From Isoetes taiwanensis (lineage: Eukaryota > Streptophyta > Lycopodiopsida > Isoetales > Isoetaceae), in assembly GCA_021234155.1 (NCBI GenBank), contig JAJEKV010000010.1, positions 15,944,275-16,008,274 of the forward strand: a DNA stretch of 64,000 nucleotides, in the 5' to 3' direction. The first letter of the stretch is position 1; each line of letters starts with the position of its first letter. The translations under genes and the position numbers were made by a program. The notes below the pieces were generated by a model. It worked only from the letters and a program-made list of their open reading frames with translations. It did no database searches and was not told where the DNA came from. Below are positions 11,011 to 20,734 of this stretch, piece by piece.

Positions 11011-11601
11011 ACATTTGTTCTAGCTTAGAATAGGTTAGTCTATAGCTTAAAGTTGAGGTTTTAAAATTTCTTTTGATTTGCATATTTCCTTTGAGGATTA
11101 ATAGTGTTTTTTTTTTTTAGTTTAGGGGATGTGGCCACAGGGGATAAGACTTTGATCATTACCTACTCATGAGTTCTATGTTGTCATGACAGGGCCATTT
11201 GTCAAAACATTTCATCTGTCTTTTAAACTGGCCTATTCTTCATAAGACCTTGCTTCTTCATTGGAGTTCTAGAGTGCTATCCATATATAATTTTCCATAT
11301 CTTGCTTGGCACTCATGCTAACTTTGATTTTAATGTCATATGCAGGACCATCCTTTTCTCTTCCATTTCCATCTGCCTATAAGTTGCCTTACATACCATT
11401 TCAGCCTTCTATTTTTTATTCTCATTCCCTACAATACTCTGCACCACATTTCCACCATAGCAGAGTTCATCTCATACTCATACCACTCCCTTTCATCATT
11501 CTACATCATTCTCACACCGCATTGCAAGATTCAAGATCCTCGGCCTAAGTTTACATCTGTTAGGGCTGAGGGGACCAGCCTATCCTTTCCTTTTGAGGAG
11601 A
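11011..11601 (+). other. Element A 3' untranslated spacer with polypurine tract
   Basis: About 590 bases between integrase stop and 3' LTR hold no convincing protein. Overlapping frames at 11306-11696 are low-complexity and reach into the LTR. The GAGGAGA tract at 11595-11601 immediately precedes the LTR start and is the likely plus-strand primer. Confidence 0.6.
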
Positions 11602-14040
11602 TGTTGCCCATTTTGGCAACATGGACCAAAGATCTATGTATCAAAACTTTTGTCTCATCTATATTTCCTCTAAGGAAAAGTTCCAGGCTATTGTGATCCC
11701 ATTAGAGTTTGGAAGACATTTGACCAAGATTGGAAGGCATTGGGGATCTCCTTTTATAGCCTAGTCTTTTCCTTGAGGTAAAGCACCTTTCTAGACACAT
11801 TCCCATTTGTTTAACATTTTTCCTTTGATTTGAAGACCAGGCAAAGGCTATAGCAAGTTTATCAAGGAGCCACAAGGCATTTCATCAAAGTTCAACCTTA
11901 TGAAGCTAGTAATTTTGAGGTCACACACATGAGAATGCCATCTTGGAAGTGAAATTTGCTCTTATTCTAGCCTCGAAGTTTGGAAGACCCTTATAGAAGT
12001 TTGGAAGACCCTTAGGCTTTTGAGCAAACTTATTTTCACTATGAGGTATGATTTGAGCTTTAGAAACAATTTGAGATGAGATCAAGTGCTACAGAGGTAC
12101 CCATCTTCTCTTCATTCCATTCATCTTATATCCACCTTTTTTATGTCCCAAGAGCCTTCATGAAACCTTTCTTTCACCATTTTTCCACCTTTGAGTCCTT
12201 TTCTCATCATTCCACTACCCAAATTTTATTGGTCCTACCTTCATTTGAGAATTGCCCCCATAATGATCTTGAAAACCTTCAAAGGCAAGAAAACTCTATT
12301 TTCACCCTCATTTCATCCTCCTAAACCCTATTATAGCCTATTTACACCTTTTCCCCATCTCTTTCCCACGATTTTTTCACCATCCCCAAGTTGCAGTATT
12401 CATTGTTCAAATGTTTCAGTTTGACCTAAAATCTCTCTAGATGGAAAGCTTGGCAAAAAAGAGCTAATTTGGTCTTTTAAAATTTGAAAAAAACCCTTGG
12501 GAAGGCCTTCAAATTTGGATTCTTGGGATGCGTGCCATAAAAATAAAAAACCTATTCTAGCCTATCTACCCTATCTATTTCCACATCATCCCTACATCGT
12601 TTCCACATCACCCCCCCTTTTTTCATTCCCATTTCCACGTGGCAGCAGGGCGTGGGGGCCAGACACGGGCTGGGTGTCCCCTCTGCGTGGCACGCACAGT
12701 TATTAGCTGGGTCAGCATTATGCCTTATATACAGGAGCCTCCAGAACCATTTTAGCCTGTGGGATATATGGCATTCAAGAATTTTTCGATGAACCCTAAA
12801 AAATAGGGGAGCCTGCTAAATCCGGCCAATTCGTGCCTAAATTTGATTGAATCCCGCCAATTTTCACCCGGAATTATCTCCTGACTCTTTTCCGAGACCT
12901 TGGGGATCCTCTGTGGCACTTGATCCGTTAGAAATTGCTCAAATTTGGCCTAAAATCACTCGGCCGAGCTAGCTTTTGGGAAGAACAATTCTTAAGTCAG
13001 GAGGACAGATCAAATCAGCACGTCCCCTCAGAGATAGACCTCTGTGATCTTGGCGCATTCGACATTTTGATATTATCTTGTTCTGCTCTGTTCAAATTGT
13101 GTTCTATTCTGCTCGAAATTGAAGATCTACCATGGCGTGACTTGTTTGACATCAAAACGCTTCCACTGCAACTCAAGAAATTTCTTCATTTTGCTTCTTG
13201 GGTAGTTTGAGGCTTCCTAGAAGCTCAGACTGCTCTGGAATCTGCTCTCAAGCATCATTATTTGGGTAATACCTTTTAATACTATTGGACCTTTCTGTAT
13301 TATCTTGCTATAATATACATTCTTTGCCTGGAAAAATTATTGTCATCATTATTCATTTATCTTGTAAAATCTTGTATTGTCTGATAAAGTTAAAAAACCA
13401 AAATACAAAGCCAAAATATTTACTTCAAGTTATATCCCATTCAAATAGTTATATTTCATCTTCATAATGATCCTAGGAGCCTATACATCCAAAGAAAACC
13501 TATAACAGGATTTTTCTTCATAACTGTTACAGAGTTTGCTTTTTTCTTGAGGCTTTGGCTATTCTCAGAAAAAACTAAAACATCTTTTTACTATTTAAAA
13601 CTTATGCACGTGATCTAGAGACTATTTTGAAGTTGCCTGCACAGATTTCAACTCAAAATTCCTTATCAAACTCCATCTGCAAAATTTGGCTCTCTGTTTT
13701 GGCACTGGCCAACTTTTTGACCTGACTTTGACCTCGGTTTTCTTGACCTTCCTTTATCCAAATCAAGCCAAATTTTCACCAGGAGTTTCTTCTGATGTTG
13801 ACCATCTGTACCACCAACCAGATCCCAAAAATCTCAAAAGGTGTGTCTTCTAGGTCAGTTTTTGCTCTGACAGTTTTTTCAGTTTCAGGGACTGTAGTGA
13901 TTTTGAAAAAACCAGCATTCCAAAATGACTTTTCTCGCTTTATATGTTAAGGATTGATCACCCTAAGTGATCTGGAGGTCCTAACCATTTTGTTTGAGCT
14001 TCCTTGAGGTTAGACTAAAATTCCAGGTTTTAGGCTAACA
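11602..14040 (+). repeat. Element A 3' LTR (2439 bp)
   Basis: This is the right-hand copy of 3118-5594 with the same termini. Relative to the left copy it lacks about 17 bases near 11907 and carries scattered small indels at CpG-containing sites. AT-rich parts are almost identical between the two LTRs, which suggests a fairly recent insertion. Confidence 0.95.
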
Positions 14041-14045
14041 GGGTT
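14041..14045. other. Target-site duplication of element A, right copy (GGGTT)
   Basis: It directly follows the right LTR terminus GCTAACA and matches 3113-3117 exactly. Confidence 0.9.
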
Positions 14046-14491
14046 CCAAGTGGTTTGTGGGAAGTAAGGCCTCAAAGCCGAAGTGGTTTGATCTTCCTGA
14101 GTGGGATCCCTTTGAGGACATCAAGGAAGGATACTTTGTGCTAGTAAGGCCTGATGATGAGGACTGTCCAATATGGTTAGGGGTGGCACTCTCTGATGTA
14201 ACCACCACTATGCCTGATGGAGAGGAGTTGCGTCCTGGATTCCAAATTCAATATTGGGAGCCCATTGGGAGACACAAGAAGGGCAACTTGAAGGAGCAAT
14301 ACACCGACTGCTGGGAGAAGAAGTGGAGGGCAAATTATGCTGATCCTCAAAGGAGGGAATTGGTGGAGTGTGTGGTATGGTCATATCCAGGTTCTCACAC
14401 TGCAAAGGACAACACACACAAGATCCCAAAAAGGGAGATGGACAAAGCCATGAGCAACCTCCATGCTATATCATTGTATGAGGGTAGATAA
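14046..14491 (+). pseudogene. DUF7869-type gene, 3' part (after element A)
   Basis: This is the downstream part of the gene interrupted at 3117. If element A and one copy of the GGGTT target duplication are ignored, the frame running through 3114-3117 passes into 14046 with no shift and continues for about 148 codons to a TAA-type stop ending at 14491. The segment is hydrophilic and Trp-rich (motifs WFDLPEWDPF, YFVLVRP, QYWEP), like the C-terminal tail of DUF7869 proteins. An ATG at 14057 could open a separate ORF, but the clean frame match across the insertion makes a tail of the upstream gene the better reading. Confidence 0.7.
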
Positions 14492-16130
14492 TATTGAGAA
14501 GCTTGAAAACTTTCTCAACTAGTGGTTTGTAAAATTTATGATGAAAACAAGTAACCCAATTCTTTGTGTGTGATCTGTAATTCTATTCAAGCAATCAATT
14601 CAAAAAAAAAATTTATGGGGTGTGAGTCCCATTTTCAGTCCGAGTCCCAAAATTCAAGATTTGTCCCACTTTAATTAAATACGACTTTTACTCTGTTGGA
14701 AGCTCGATGCAGGCATACATACACCAAAGACTCCAATTTAAGTCAATTAGGGATGGAATTTTATCCTCTCATGCGAGTAACGTGTAAGAGGTATCACTTC
14801 CACAAATGGCTTCAACTTAAGTCAATTGAAAATGGAATGTTATCCTCCCTTAACCGGCTGGCTCTCTAATCCAAGAAATCCTTGCCATTGATCCGAGCTG
14901 TGTGATAGAACATAACAGACATCGTTTTAGTTGCAAACTTTGTCACAAGGTGGCAGCATGTATCTGGGAGCCCCGGATGGATCTTTAAGCCCAAGATTCA
15001 TCCTTGGATACTGATAATCCAGGCTCAGAGTTGATAATCTAGGTGTCGGGGATGCCGAGCTTGTGATAATCGAGCTGGAGAGCTGATAATCTAGCTGTGG
15101 GTGCAGCTTCGAGTGAGGCAGCTTGCCTACCTGGTTAAGGGGGTTAATCCCCCTTGCTTGCCTGTTATGGCAAAAAAACAGGCTCGCCCACCCAGGCTCG
15201 CCTGGCTTATTTGCCATAATAGGCTCGCAAGGGGAATTAACCCCCTCATACGAGTAACATGCAAGAGGTCACTTCCACAAATCTTGGCGGATACATTTAA
15301 CATTCAAAACGCACAATCTCAAACCTCTCAGTAAACATTAACATGCAATCTCGACCTTTCTAATTTACCTATGCCTTACCAAGTATGCCAGCATAGACTT
15401 AATTCTTGCTCGATGTTTAATATATCTACTCTAAACAATTCATTGTTATAATAACTGGTCGTACTAGCATATTGTTGCAATAAAAGTTTAAAGCCTCAAT
15501 CACTAGAGAAACTACAACTCTCCACACCAGATTATAAGCAGCTCAATTACGCTTCCTATTATTCCTTGTTCATTACACAGCTGTGCAGTTCTGTAAGACT
15601 ACCCAAGACATGTATCGACTATAGTTATCATTCTAAATCGCTAGGGTTCATAAAATCTTTTCTTCTACTTTCGTACTTATCTCAGACAGTGACATCTCTA
15701 CATTCATCCTTTGATTCAATCATAAGACACTTCTCCAGTGACAATTATGTATGGTTCAACAGTACTATGCTTCGGGGGTAAAGTGGTTAACTTTAAAAAA
15801 GAATCAATAAATTTCAGTACAACTATATGACGCTCAAGCGGTGAGCATTCCTTTTAGCAAAGAAGTTCACTGCTGTGACTACTATTCTTGCTAGAATCCA
15901 ATACTTAGTTTGAGGTAAGGTGCGTCCTGCCAAAACTTTTGAATGTTTGTCCAAGGAAGCTTTCTTCCATGTGTTCCATATTTAGTCGATCTTTACAGAT
16001 GCGTAAAGCGTACGCACAAACCAATAGCAGGCATAGAAACCGATTGTTCCGGTCAATACGAAAAAGCATGTAGATGCGATAATCATATATGTTTGGGGTC
16101 TGGGTTCGGGAACTCCTGCAAGACAGCCCT
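14492..16130. other. Intergenic DNA with nested repeats, no gene seen
   Basis: There is no convincing coding sequence. The region holds diverged TGATAATC-x-AG units at about 15010-15090, an inverted repeat at 15139-15245 and a pair of diverged direct repeats (GAGTAAC..AAGAGGT..CACTTCCACAAAT) at about 14766-14806 and 15243-15283. The rest is unremarkable AT-rich sequence. Confidence 0.4.
15139..15245. repeat. Imperfect inverted repeat (about 107 bp hairpin)
   Basis: GGGGGTTAATCCCCCTTGC at 15139-15157 pairs with GCAAGGGGAATTAACCCCC at 15227-15245, and inner arms TTATGGCAAA (15165-15174) and TTTGCCATAA (15210-15219) pair too. It could fold as a long hairpin or be a small MITE-like relic. Direct repeats flank it at a distance. 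Confidence 0.65.
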
Positions 16131-16132
16131 CT

Positions 16133-16677
16133 GTGATGACCAGTGGATCTAACAGGAGAATCCGGGGGACTATGTCACGCGGGATTTGCAAGAAGAGTAC
16201 AAGAAGAAGAAAACAGAACAAAAGAGAATAATGAGAGGAAAATGATAAGCTTCCTTGATATCAATGATGAACATACATGAGCTCTCGCAATCGAGAGAAG
16301 ACTGAACGGAGACAAGACTCAAAACTCATCTTCAAATCATGTGCTAGCTCTACTCATATATATAGTACAATGGCCTTTGGCCCAATATAGACACTCTGAC
16401 TGATCTCGGTGCCGACTCCTGGAAGGAGGCCTGATTTGCAGGAATGCTGGCGGTGCCTCTTGAAGTGCCTAGAATCACGCCGACGCGGGTGGTGACGGGC
16501 CGTCACTTGTCTGAGCGGCGCCTCTTGGTAGCAGACCCAGGCTTTGACTGCGTGGTCTGCTGCTTGGTCTTTTACTGGGCTTTTGACGGCTGACCCGTGC
16601 CTGTCTGTGGATCCTTGAGCTTGACCTGGTCCGTCGTATGCATGAATAGTCCTGTACCAGGAGGCACAGGACTAACA
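16133..16677 (-). repeat. Putative 3' LTR of element D
   Basis: Read on the minus strand it starts TGTTAGTCCTGTGCC immediately after a G-rich purine tract, carries a TATATATGAG box (about 16355-16365) and a pyrimidine-rich leader. The outer end is uncertain; a CATCACA terminus at about 16133 is one option. No second LTR is present for comparison. Confidence 0.45.
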
Positions 16678-16690
16678 CTCCCCCCCACCA
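16678..16690 (-). promoter_or_regulatory. Polypurine tract of element D
   Basis: Minus-strand GGTGGGGGGGAG lies directly before TGTTAG. This is the expected plus-strand primer next to a 3' LTR and places the LTR start at 16677. Confidence 0.65.
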
Positions 16691-16860
16691 AATGACACTC
16701 AGTCTGAAGAAAAGGAGGAAGTGCTTCCGAGGGCGGGAAACCAGCAGTCTGAAAGTGATCCTCACGGGAATGAGGTCGGGCGCCATTATGGTAATGAGCA
16801 ATGAGGTCCTGGCGTGTTTGAAGAGCGTCAGGGGTGTTGAGCCCAAGGGCAGGATGGGCC

Positions 16861-19692
16861 TCAATGAGGAAGTGAGAGCGCACCATGTCTTCCAGGGCAG
16901 CATGGGCGTCTGAAGGAACAAACTGGCACTCCATGAGAAGGGCGTGTCCGAGACCAAGGCACGACGCTGGCATTCAGATTGCAGTGAAAGATTGGACGCT
17001 GCCGATTTAAAGAGCTGAGCAGGATGCATTTGAGAGCAGCACAGAAACAAGCTTGACGGTGGACTGAAGGGTCCGGTGAGGTGGCAGCATTCTGCAAGAA
17101 GGTATCAAGACCATGCAAGGCATCAGCAGGCTTTTGCCAACCACGCTCATTACCAATATAAATCCAATTTTCACTAGTGTCCAAAGTGGCATTATGCTCC
17201 CAATTGGAGCGTCTGACAAATCGGGGATCCCACCGGAGATCCGTGGAGATCTGAGGCGGAGTTGACCCAGCGTGGCCATCCATAACCTTCGTCCAAAAGG
17301 GAAGACGCCAGTCAGAAGAAAGGAACCGTGGGCGGGGAGGGGCTCCTAAGGAAGCATATGGAGAGGGAAGCATGCCTGTTTGCGTGGGTTGCAGAGCCAT
17401 GTCCCTAAATGCTTGAACAAGATTTTGATCAAGAGCACGACACCAATGGTCCCATTTTGAAGTAGAGAGTAATTGATAGACAGGAGGATTGACCCAACCC
17501 GTGGGGATGGTCTTGCTGTCCAGAAGGCCACGGAGTTGATTGTAGCCTCCCAAGTGCTGCATATAAATCTGGGTAAACTCAAGATCATCAGGGTGCACCA
17601 GATTTTTGTTTACCTGTTCCAACGTTTCGACCTGCCACAGAGGTAAGTGCTGAGCCAGTTCAGGCATGTACTCCTGTTCAAAAGTCTGAGACTGAGCAGG
17701 ATCCTTGAAATATTTGTTGGTTGGTGATAACAACCAAGCAGCATTGGAGTTGCCTCTAAAAACACGATGGGCCTCATCCCGGAATTTATCATGGAGATCC
17801 GCCAGGTAGAAGTCATGAAAAACATAAGCCATTGGCTGAACAACTCGGAAGATGACTAATTCAGGATCTTCAACAGTAAGCTGATCAAAGACTAAGAGTG
17901 CACAAAATAAACCCTTGTCTTCTATAGAAAGATCCGGCCAGATCCGAAGGAAGTCCACACTTTTGAGTGGCTGTTGATGAACATTGCCATTGGCCGCGTA
18001 CCACTTCAAAAGAAAGAGGTGCCGTCGGGCCACCACATAGTCAAGATAGCTGGAAGGAGTAGAGAAATCCACCGGGATGTTTGTAGCAATGTCAATATAT
18101 CCCTCCTGTTTGTGTTGGGCTTCGTCAGCAGATTGAACTGCTTGCTGGAGCTGATGTTCAAGGTCACGGATCCGATGCTCCTTTTCTAACAAAAGACGGG
18201 ACTGATCACGGACCCGTTTACCAGGAAGCGTGGCATGTGAAGAGGATTGCCCGGGAGTATTGAGGCGAAGCGTGGCAATCTCCGCGTCATCGATGACCTT
18301 TTGTTTCTGAGCCTCCAAAAGCTGAGTCTGGAGGGACGTTAACTGATTGGTCAGCGTGGAAAGCTGAGCTTCAAGGGAGGTGAGTCGAGCGTCACGCTCA
18401 GTGAGGTTTTGAACTTGAGTGCTGTAATTGTCACAAAGCTCTGAGTACAAGGTGTCGAGCTTAGCAATGTCTTTCTCCTTGTCACCCAGGAGGGTATCTT
18501 TGGACTTGTTCTGTTCCAATAAGTCCTGAATTTGGGTTTGGAGCTGAGCCTGCTGATCTGTAAGTAGGCTGGTCTGATCCTGAGCACTTTTGAGATCTAT
18601 ACGGGCCTGTAATAGAGCCGCGTGCTTTTCTTGAAGTTGGGCCTCCAAAGTTTGAACATGGGCAGTGGCAGCTTGAAGGTCTCTTTGAACAGCATCGGAA
18701 GCCTCCAGGGACGCCTGAACACCATTCATGAGAGCCTCCTGTGATGCATGTAGCTGCATGGCAGCGGCTTGAACATCTTGCTGGAATTTGTACAGGAGCT
18801 GACGAGGATGTGGAGGTGCAGGGTCCTGTTGCTGCCTTGTCTGAGATTGTTGAGAGGCATGACGGGAATGGGAAGGCGTGGCTTCAGAGGAGGAAGAGGA
18901 TACAGTAACATGCGTGGTCTGGTGTTGAACATGATCAGAGGAAGTCTGGTGTAAAGGTACAGCCTGTTGGGTTTGACGCTGGGAAGGCAGAGAGCGCTGA
19001 GTGGAGGTATGGGAAGTGGAAGGGCTCACAAGAACAGGAAGGTAATGACGAATGAGGGCCTGAAGATGGCCACCCACGGAAATTTCAGAGACAGAGGAGG
19101 GAGTAGCCCGAATGCGGTCTAATTCTTGAAGAAGGCGGTAGAATAAGAGTTGTGGCCAATCAACATGGAGATTGGAGTGGATGGCAGTGATGACCATATT
19201 ATAAAACGGCTTATTGATATGGGTGTTCTTGATGGAATGCCCAAGCAATTTTCGCCACAGAAACTTCACAAAAGTGTCATGTGGCTTGGCAATATTTGTG
19301 AGGCGATGCTGGTTGGCTTGATAAGCAGGAGCGCCAAACTGAGTGACGTCCATGTCCTGTAAAGCAGCCCAAGAGACAGAAGGTTTTTGCAAAGGGATGC
19401 GGAATACCTCAGAAATCAAATGCTGAGTAAGTAAAATGGTGGTGCCATCGACCACCGTAGCAAATCCTTCCGGGCTGTTGACGATGTGAGCGATGAACTG
19501 CTGCAATTGCGCCGGATTTGGGGCCGGGAGCTCCATTTGTGAAAATTCGTAAAGCTTGTGGCGTTCCGCGACTTCCCGACTTGGACCAAGAAGGGCTTCA
19601 CGAAAGGTGGGCGTCGAGAAAGATACAGACCCGAAAAGAGTTGCATCCCTTGGAGCAGAAGCTTGAAGTGTAGTAAGTTTGGGGGCAGCCAT
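16861..19692 (-). CDS. Element D ORF3: 943-aa coiled-coil protein of unknown function
   Basis: This is the longest uninterrupted frame in the window. Start ATG at 19692 (MAAPKLTTLQ). Residues 1-205 look globular, with VVDGTTILLTQHLISEVFRIP (broken here mid-block at residues 80-100) resembling the start of plant transposon/additional-ORF proteins. Residues about 206-300 are Ser/Gln/His/Thr-rich linker. Residues about 300-530 are a long Gln/Ala/Leu-rich coiled coil. Residues about 540-830 form a second globular part with many Trp/Tyr/Phe (FLRIWPDLS, HDFYLADLH, WDHWCRALDQ). The last 60 residues are Cys/Arg-rich. No catalytic motif is recognised. It lies downstream of integrase on the same strand and ends 180 bases before the polypurine tract, so it is probably element-encoded. 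Its open state suggests recent constraint or recent insertion. It could be structural, RNA-binding or a captured host gene. Confidence 0.75.
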   Translation of the reverse strand: MAAPKLTTLQASAPRDATLFGSVSFSTPTFREALLGPSREVAERHKLYEFSQMELPAPNPAQLQQFIAHIVNSPEGFATVVDGTTILLTQHLISEVFRIPLQKPSVSWAALQDMDVTQFGAPAYQANQHRLTNIAKPHDTFVKFLWRKLLGHSIKNTHINKPFYNMVITAIHSNLHVDWPQLLFYRLLQELDRIRATPSSVSEISVGGHLQALIRHYLPVLVSPSTSHTSTQRSLPSQRQTQQAVPLHQTSSDHVQHQTTHVTVSSSSSEATPSHSRHASQQSQTRQQQDPAPPHPRQLLYKFQQDVQAAAMQLHASQEALMNGVQASLEASDAVQRDLQAATAHVQTLEAQLQEKHAALLQARIDLKSAQDQTSLLTDQQAQLQTQIQDLLEQNKSKDTLLGDKEKDIAKLDTLYSELCDNYSTQVQNLTERDARLTSLEAQLSTLTNQLTSLQTQLLEAQKQKVIDDAEIATLRLNTPGQSSSHATLPGKRVRDQSRLLLEKEHRIRDLEHQLQQAVQSADEAQHKQEGYIDIATNIPVDFSTPSSYLDYVVARRHLFLLKWYAANGNVHQQPLKSVDFLRIWPDLSIEDKGLFCALLVFDQLTVEDPELVIFRVVQPMAYVFHDFYLADLHDKFRDEAHRVFRGNSNAAWLLSPTNKYFKDPAQSQTFEQEYMPELAQHLPLWQVETLEQVNKNLVHPDDLEFTQIYMQHLGGYNQLRGLLDSKTIPTGWVNPPVYQLLSTSKWDHWCRALDQNLVQAFRDMALQPTQTGMLPSPYASLGAPPRPRFLSSDWRLPFWTKVMDGHAGSTPPQISTDLRWDPRFVRRSNWEHNATLDTSENWIYIGNERGWQKPADALHGLDTFLQNAATSPDPSVHRQACFCAALKCILLSSLNRQRPIFHCNLNASVVPWSRTRPSHGVPVCSFRRPCCPGRHGALSLPH

Positions 19693-20224
19693 GGCAAAGA
19701 GCGTCGGAACAGAAGGAACTGTTTGAAGAAGGCGGAGAGCAGAGAACAGAAGACGAAGGCGCAGATAGACGAAAAGGTTTTAGGGCGCGCAAGTGTAGGT
19801 GAAGGGGCATGATGAGGGCGAACCTTCAACCGTTGATGATGCCAGGTGGCGACAGATGCGAAGTGGGCAATGGAAGGGCAAAATTTGGCTAAGTCCCCAA
19901 ATGGTAAAGGGAGAAGCAATGAACGGTGGCGATGAGACGTAAGTGAATGAGCTGATGTGACAGGTGGCAAAAGGACACACATTAATGTTCGACGGGCGTG
20001 AAAAGAAGGAATGTCATTTAATGCTGGCAACTCGAAGTGGGATATCATTAAAACGAAGGTGTCAGAAGGTACCATGGCTAGATATGCGGCGGGAGAAAAG
20101 ATTCCTCATTTAGTAACAGCCTTGCATTGCAACCACGTTGGCGAATTTTTTGATTGGTCCACGTCGACAGGGAGTTCCTCGGTTGGCTATATAAGAGAAG
20201 CAGAGGTTGAAGCGGAGACACCCG

Positions 20225-20491
20225 ATGGCGCTCAGTATGTCTGCTGCTGGTTTGCATGACAAATGCACTATGCCTTCCAACTGCCTGGAGTGGATTACGT
20301 GCAAAATGGACTGTCTGGACCTCTGGCGGTGCCACAATCGTGGCATTGCTATGGACGGGTGGTGTGCCGGCATGGCTGAGCATGCCGATCCCCACACCAA
20401 CGGGATGGAGGTGATTCTGCACCTGCGCTGGGACCCTGAGCACAACTGGTACCACATCCTGCGTATCACCTCTGCTCCGAACCCGGAGTAG
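20225..20491 (+). CDS. Small antisense ORF inside element D (unknown protein)
   Basis: A TATATAAG box at 20187-20194 lies upstream of ATGs at 20207 and 20225; the spacing favours transcription starting near 20217 and translation from 20225 (MALSMSAAGLH, 89 codons). The product is Cys/Trp/His-rich (LEWITCKMDCLDLWRCH, WDPEHNWYH) and matches no family I know. A second TATATAATATAAA box at about 20604-20616 lies downstream. It is antisense to the host element, in the spacer between integrase and ORF3. Antisense ORFs in this position are known from a few plant gypsy elements. It may instead be chance coding. Confidence 0.35.
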   Translation: MALSMSAAGLHDKCTMPSNCLEWITCKMDCLDLWRCHNRGIAMDGWCAGMAEHADPHTNGMEVILHLRWDPEHNWYHILRITSAPNPE

Positions 20492-20734
20492 AGGGTGTTC
20501 TCCTTAGGACTTAGTAGATAGGGCTCGAGCCCGCTTTTTGTAAATAGGGCACGCCCATAGCCGGAAATAGCTGGGCTCTGCCCACATTTTGTAAAATTCC
20601 ACCTATATAATATAAATATGCCGCCGTTAGTCACTATCTCATTTGTGTTTGTGTGCGGAACAAAGATCCGTTTGTTGATTTTCACTTTCTGTGGTATGAA
20701 ATATTTTGAGGCGAAAGCCATTAACCAAATGTAG

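Larger units (their letters stand above)
3118..14040 (+). mobile_element. Element A: complete Ty3/gypsy LTR retrotransposon (10.9 kb)
   Basis: Two long direct repeats beginning TGTTGCCC and ending GGCTAACA flank gag-pol coding sequence on the plus strand. Direct 5-bp repeats GGGTT at 3113-3117 and 14041-14045 mark the target duplication. A primer-binding site follows the left LTR and a purine tract precedes the right LTR. Coding order is gag with a CCHC knuckle, protease, an archaeal-like RNase H, reverse transcriptase, ordinary RNase H and integrase. Integrase and RT are long open frames; gag, protease and the second RNase H are frameshifted, so the copy is probably not autonomous as read. 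Confidence 0.95.

Noticed and set aside
19416-20075. 219-aa minus-strand frame overlapping the start of ORF3
   Set aside because: Out of frame with ORF3, Leu/Ser/Pro-rich with no motif; probable shadow and leader.
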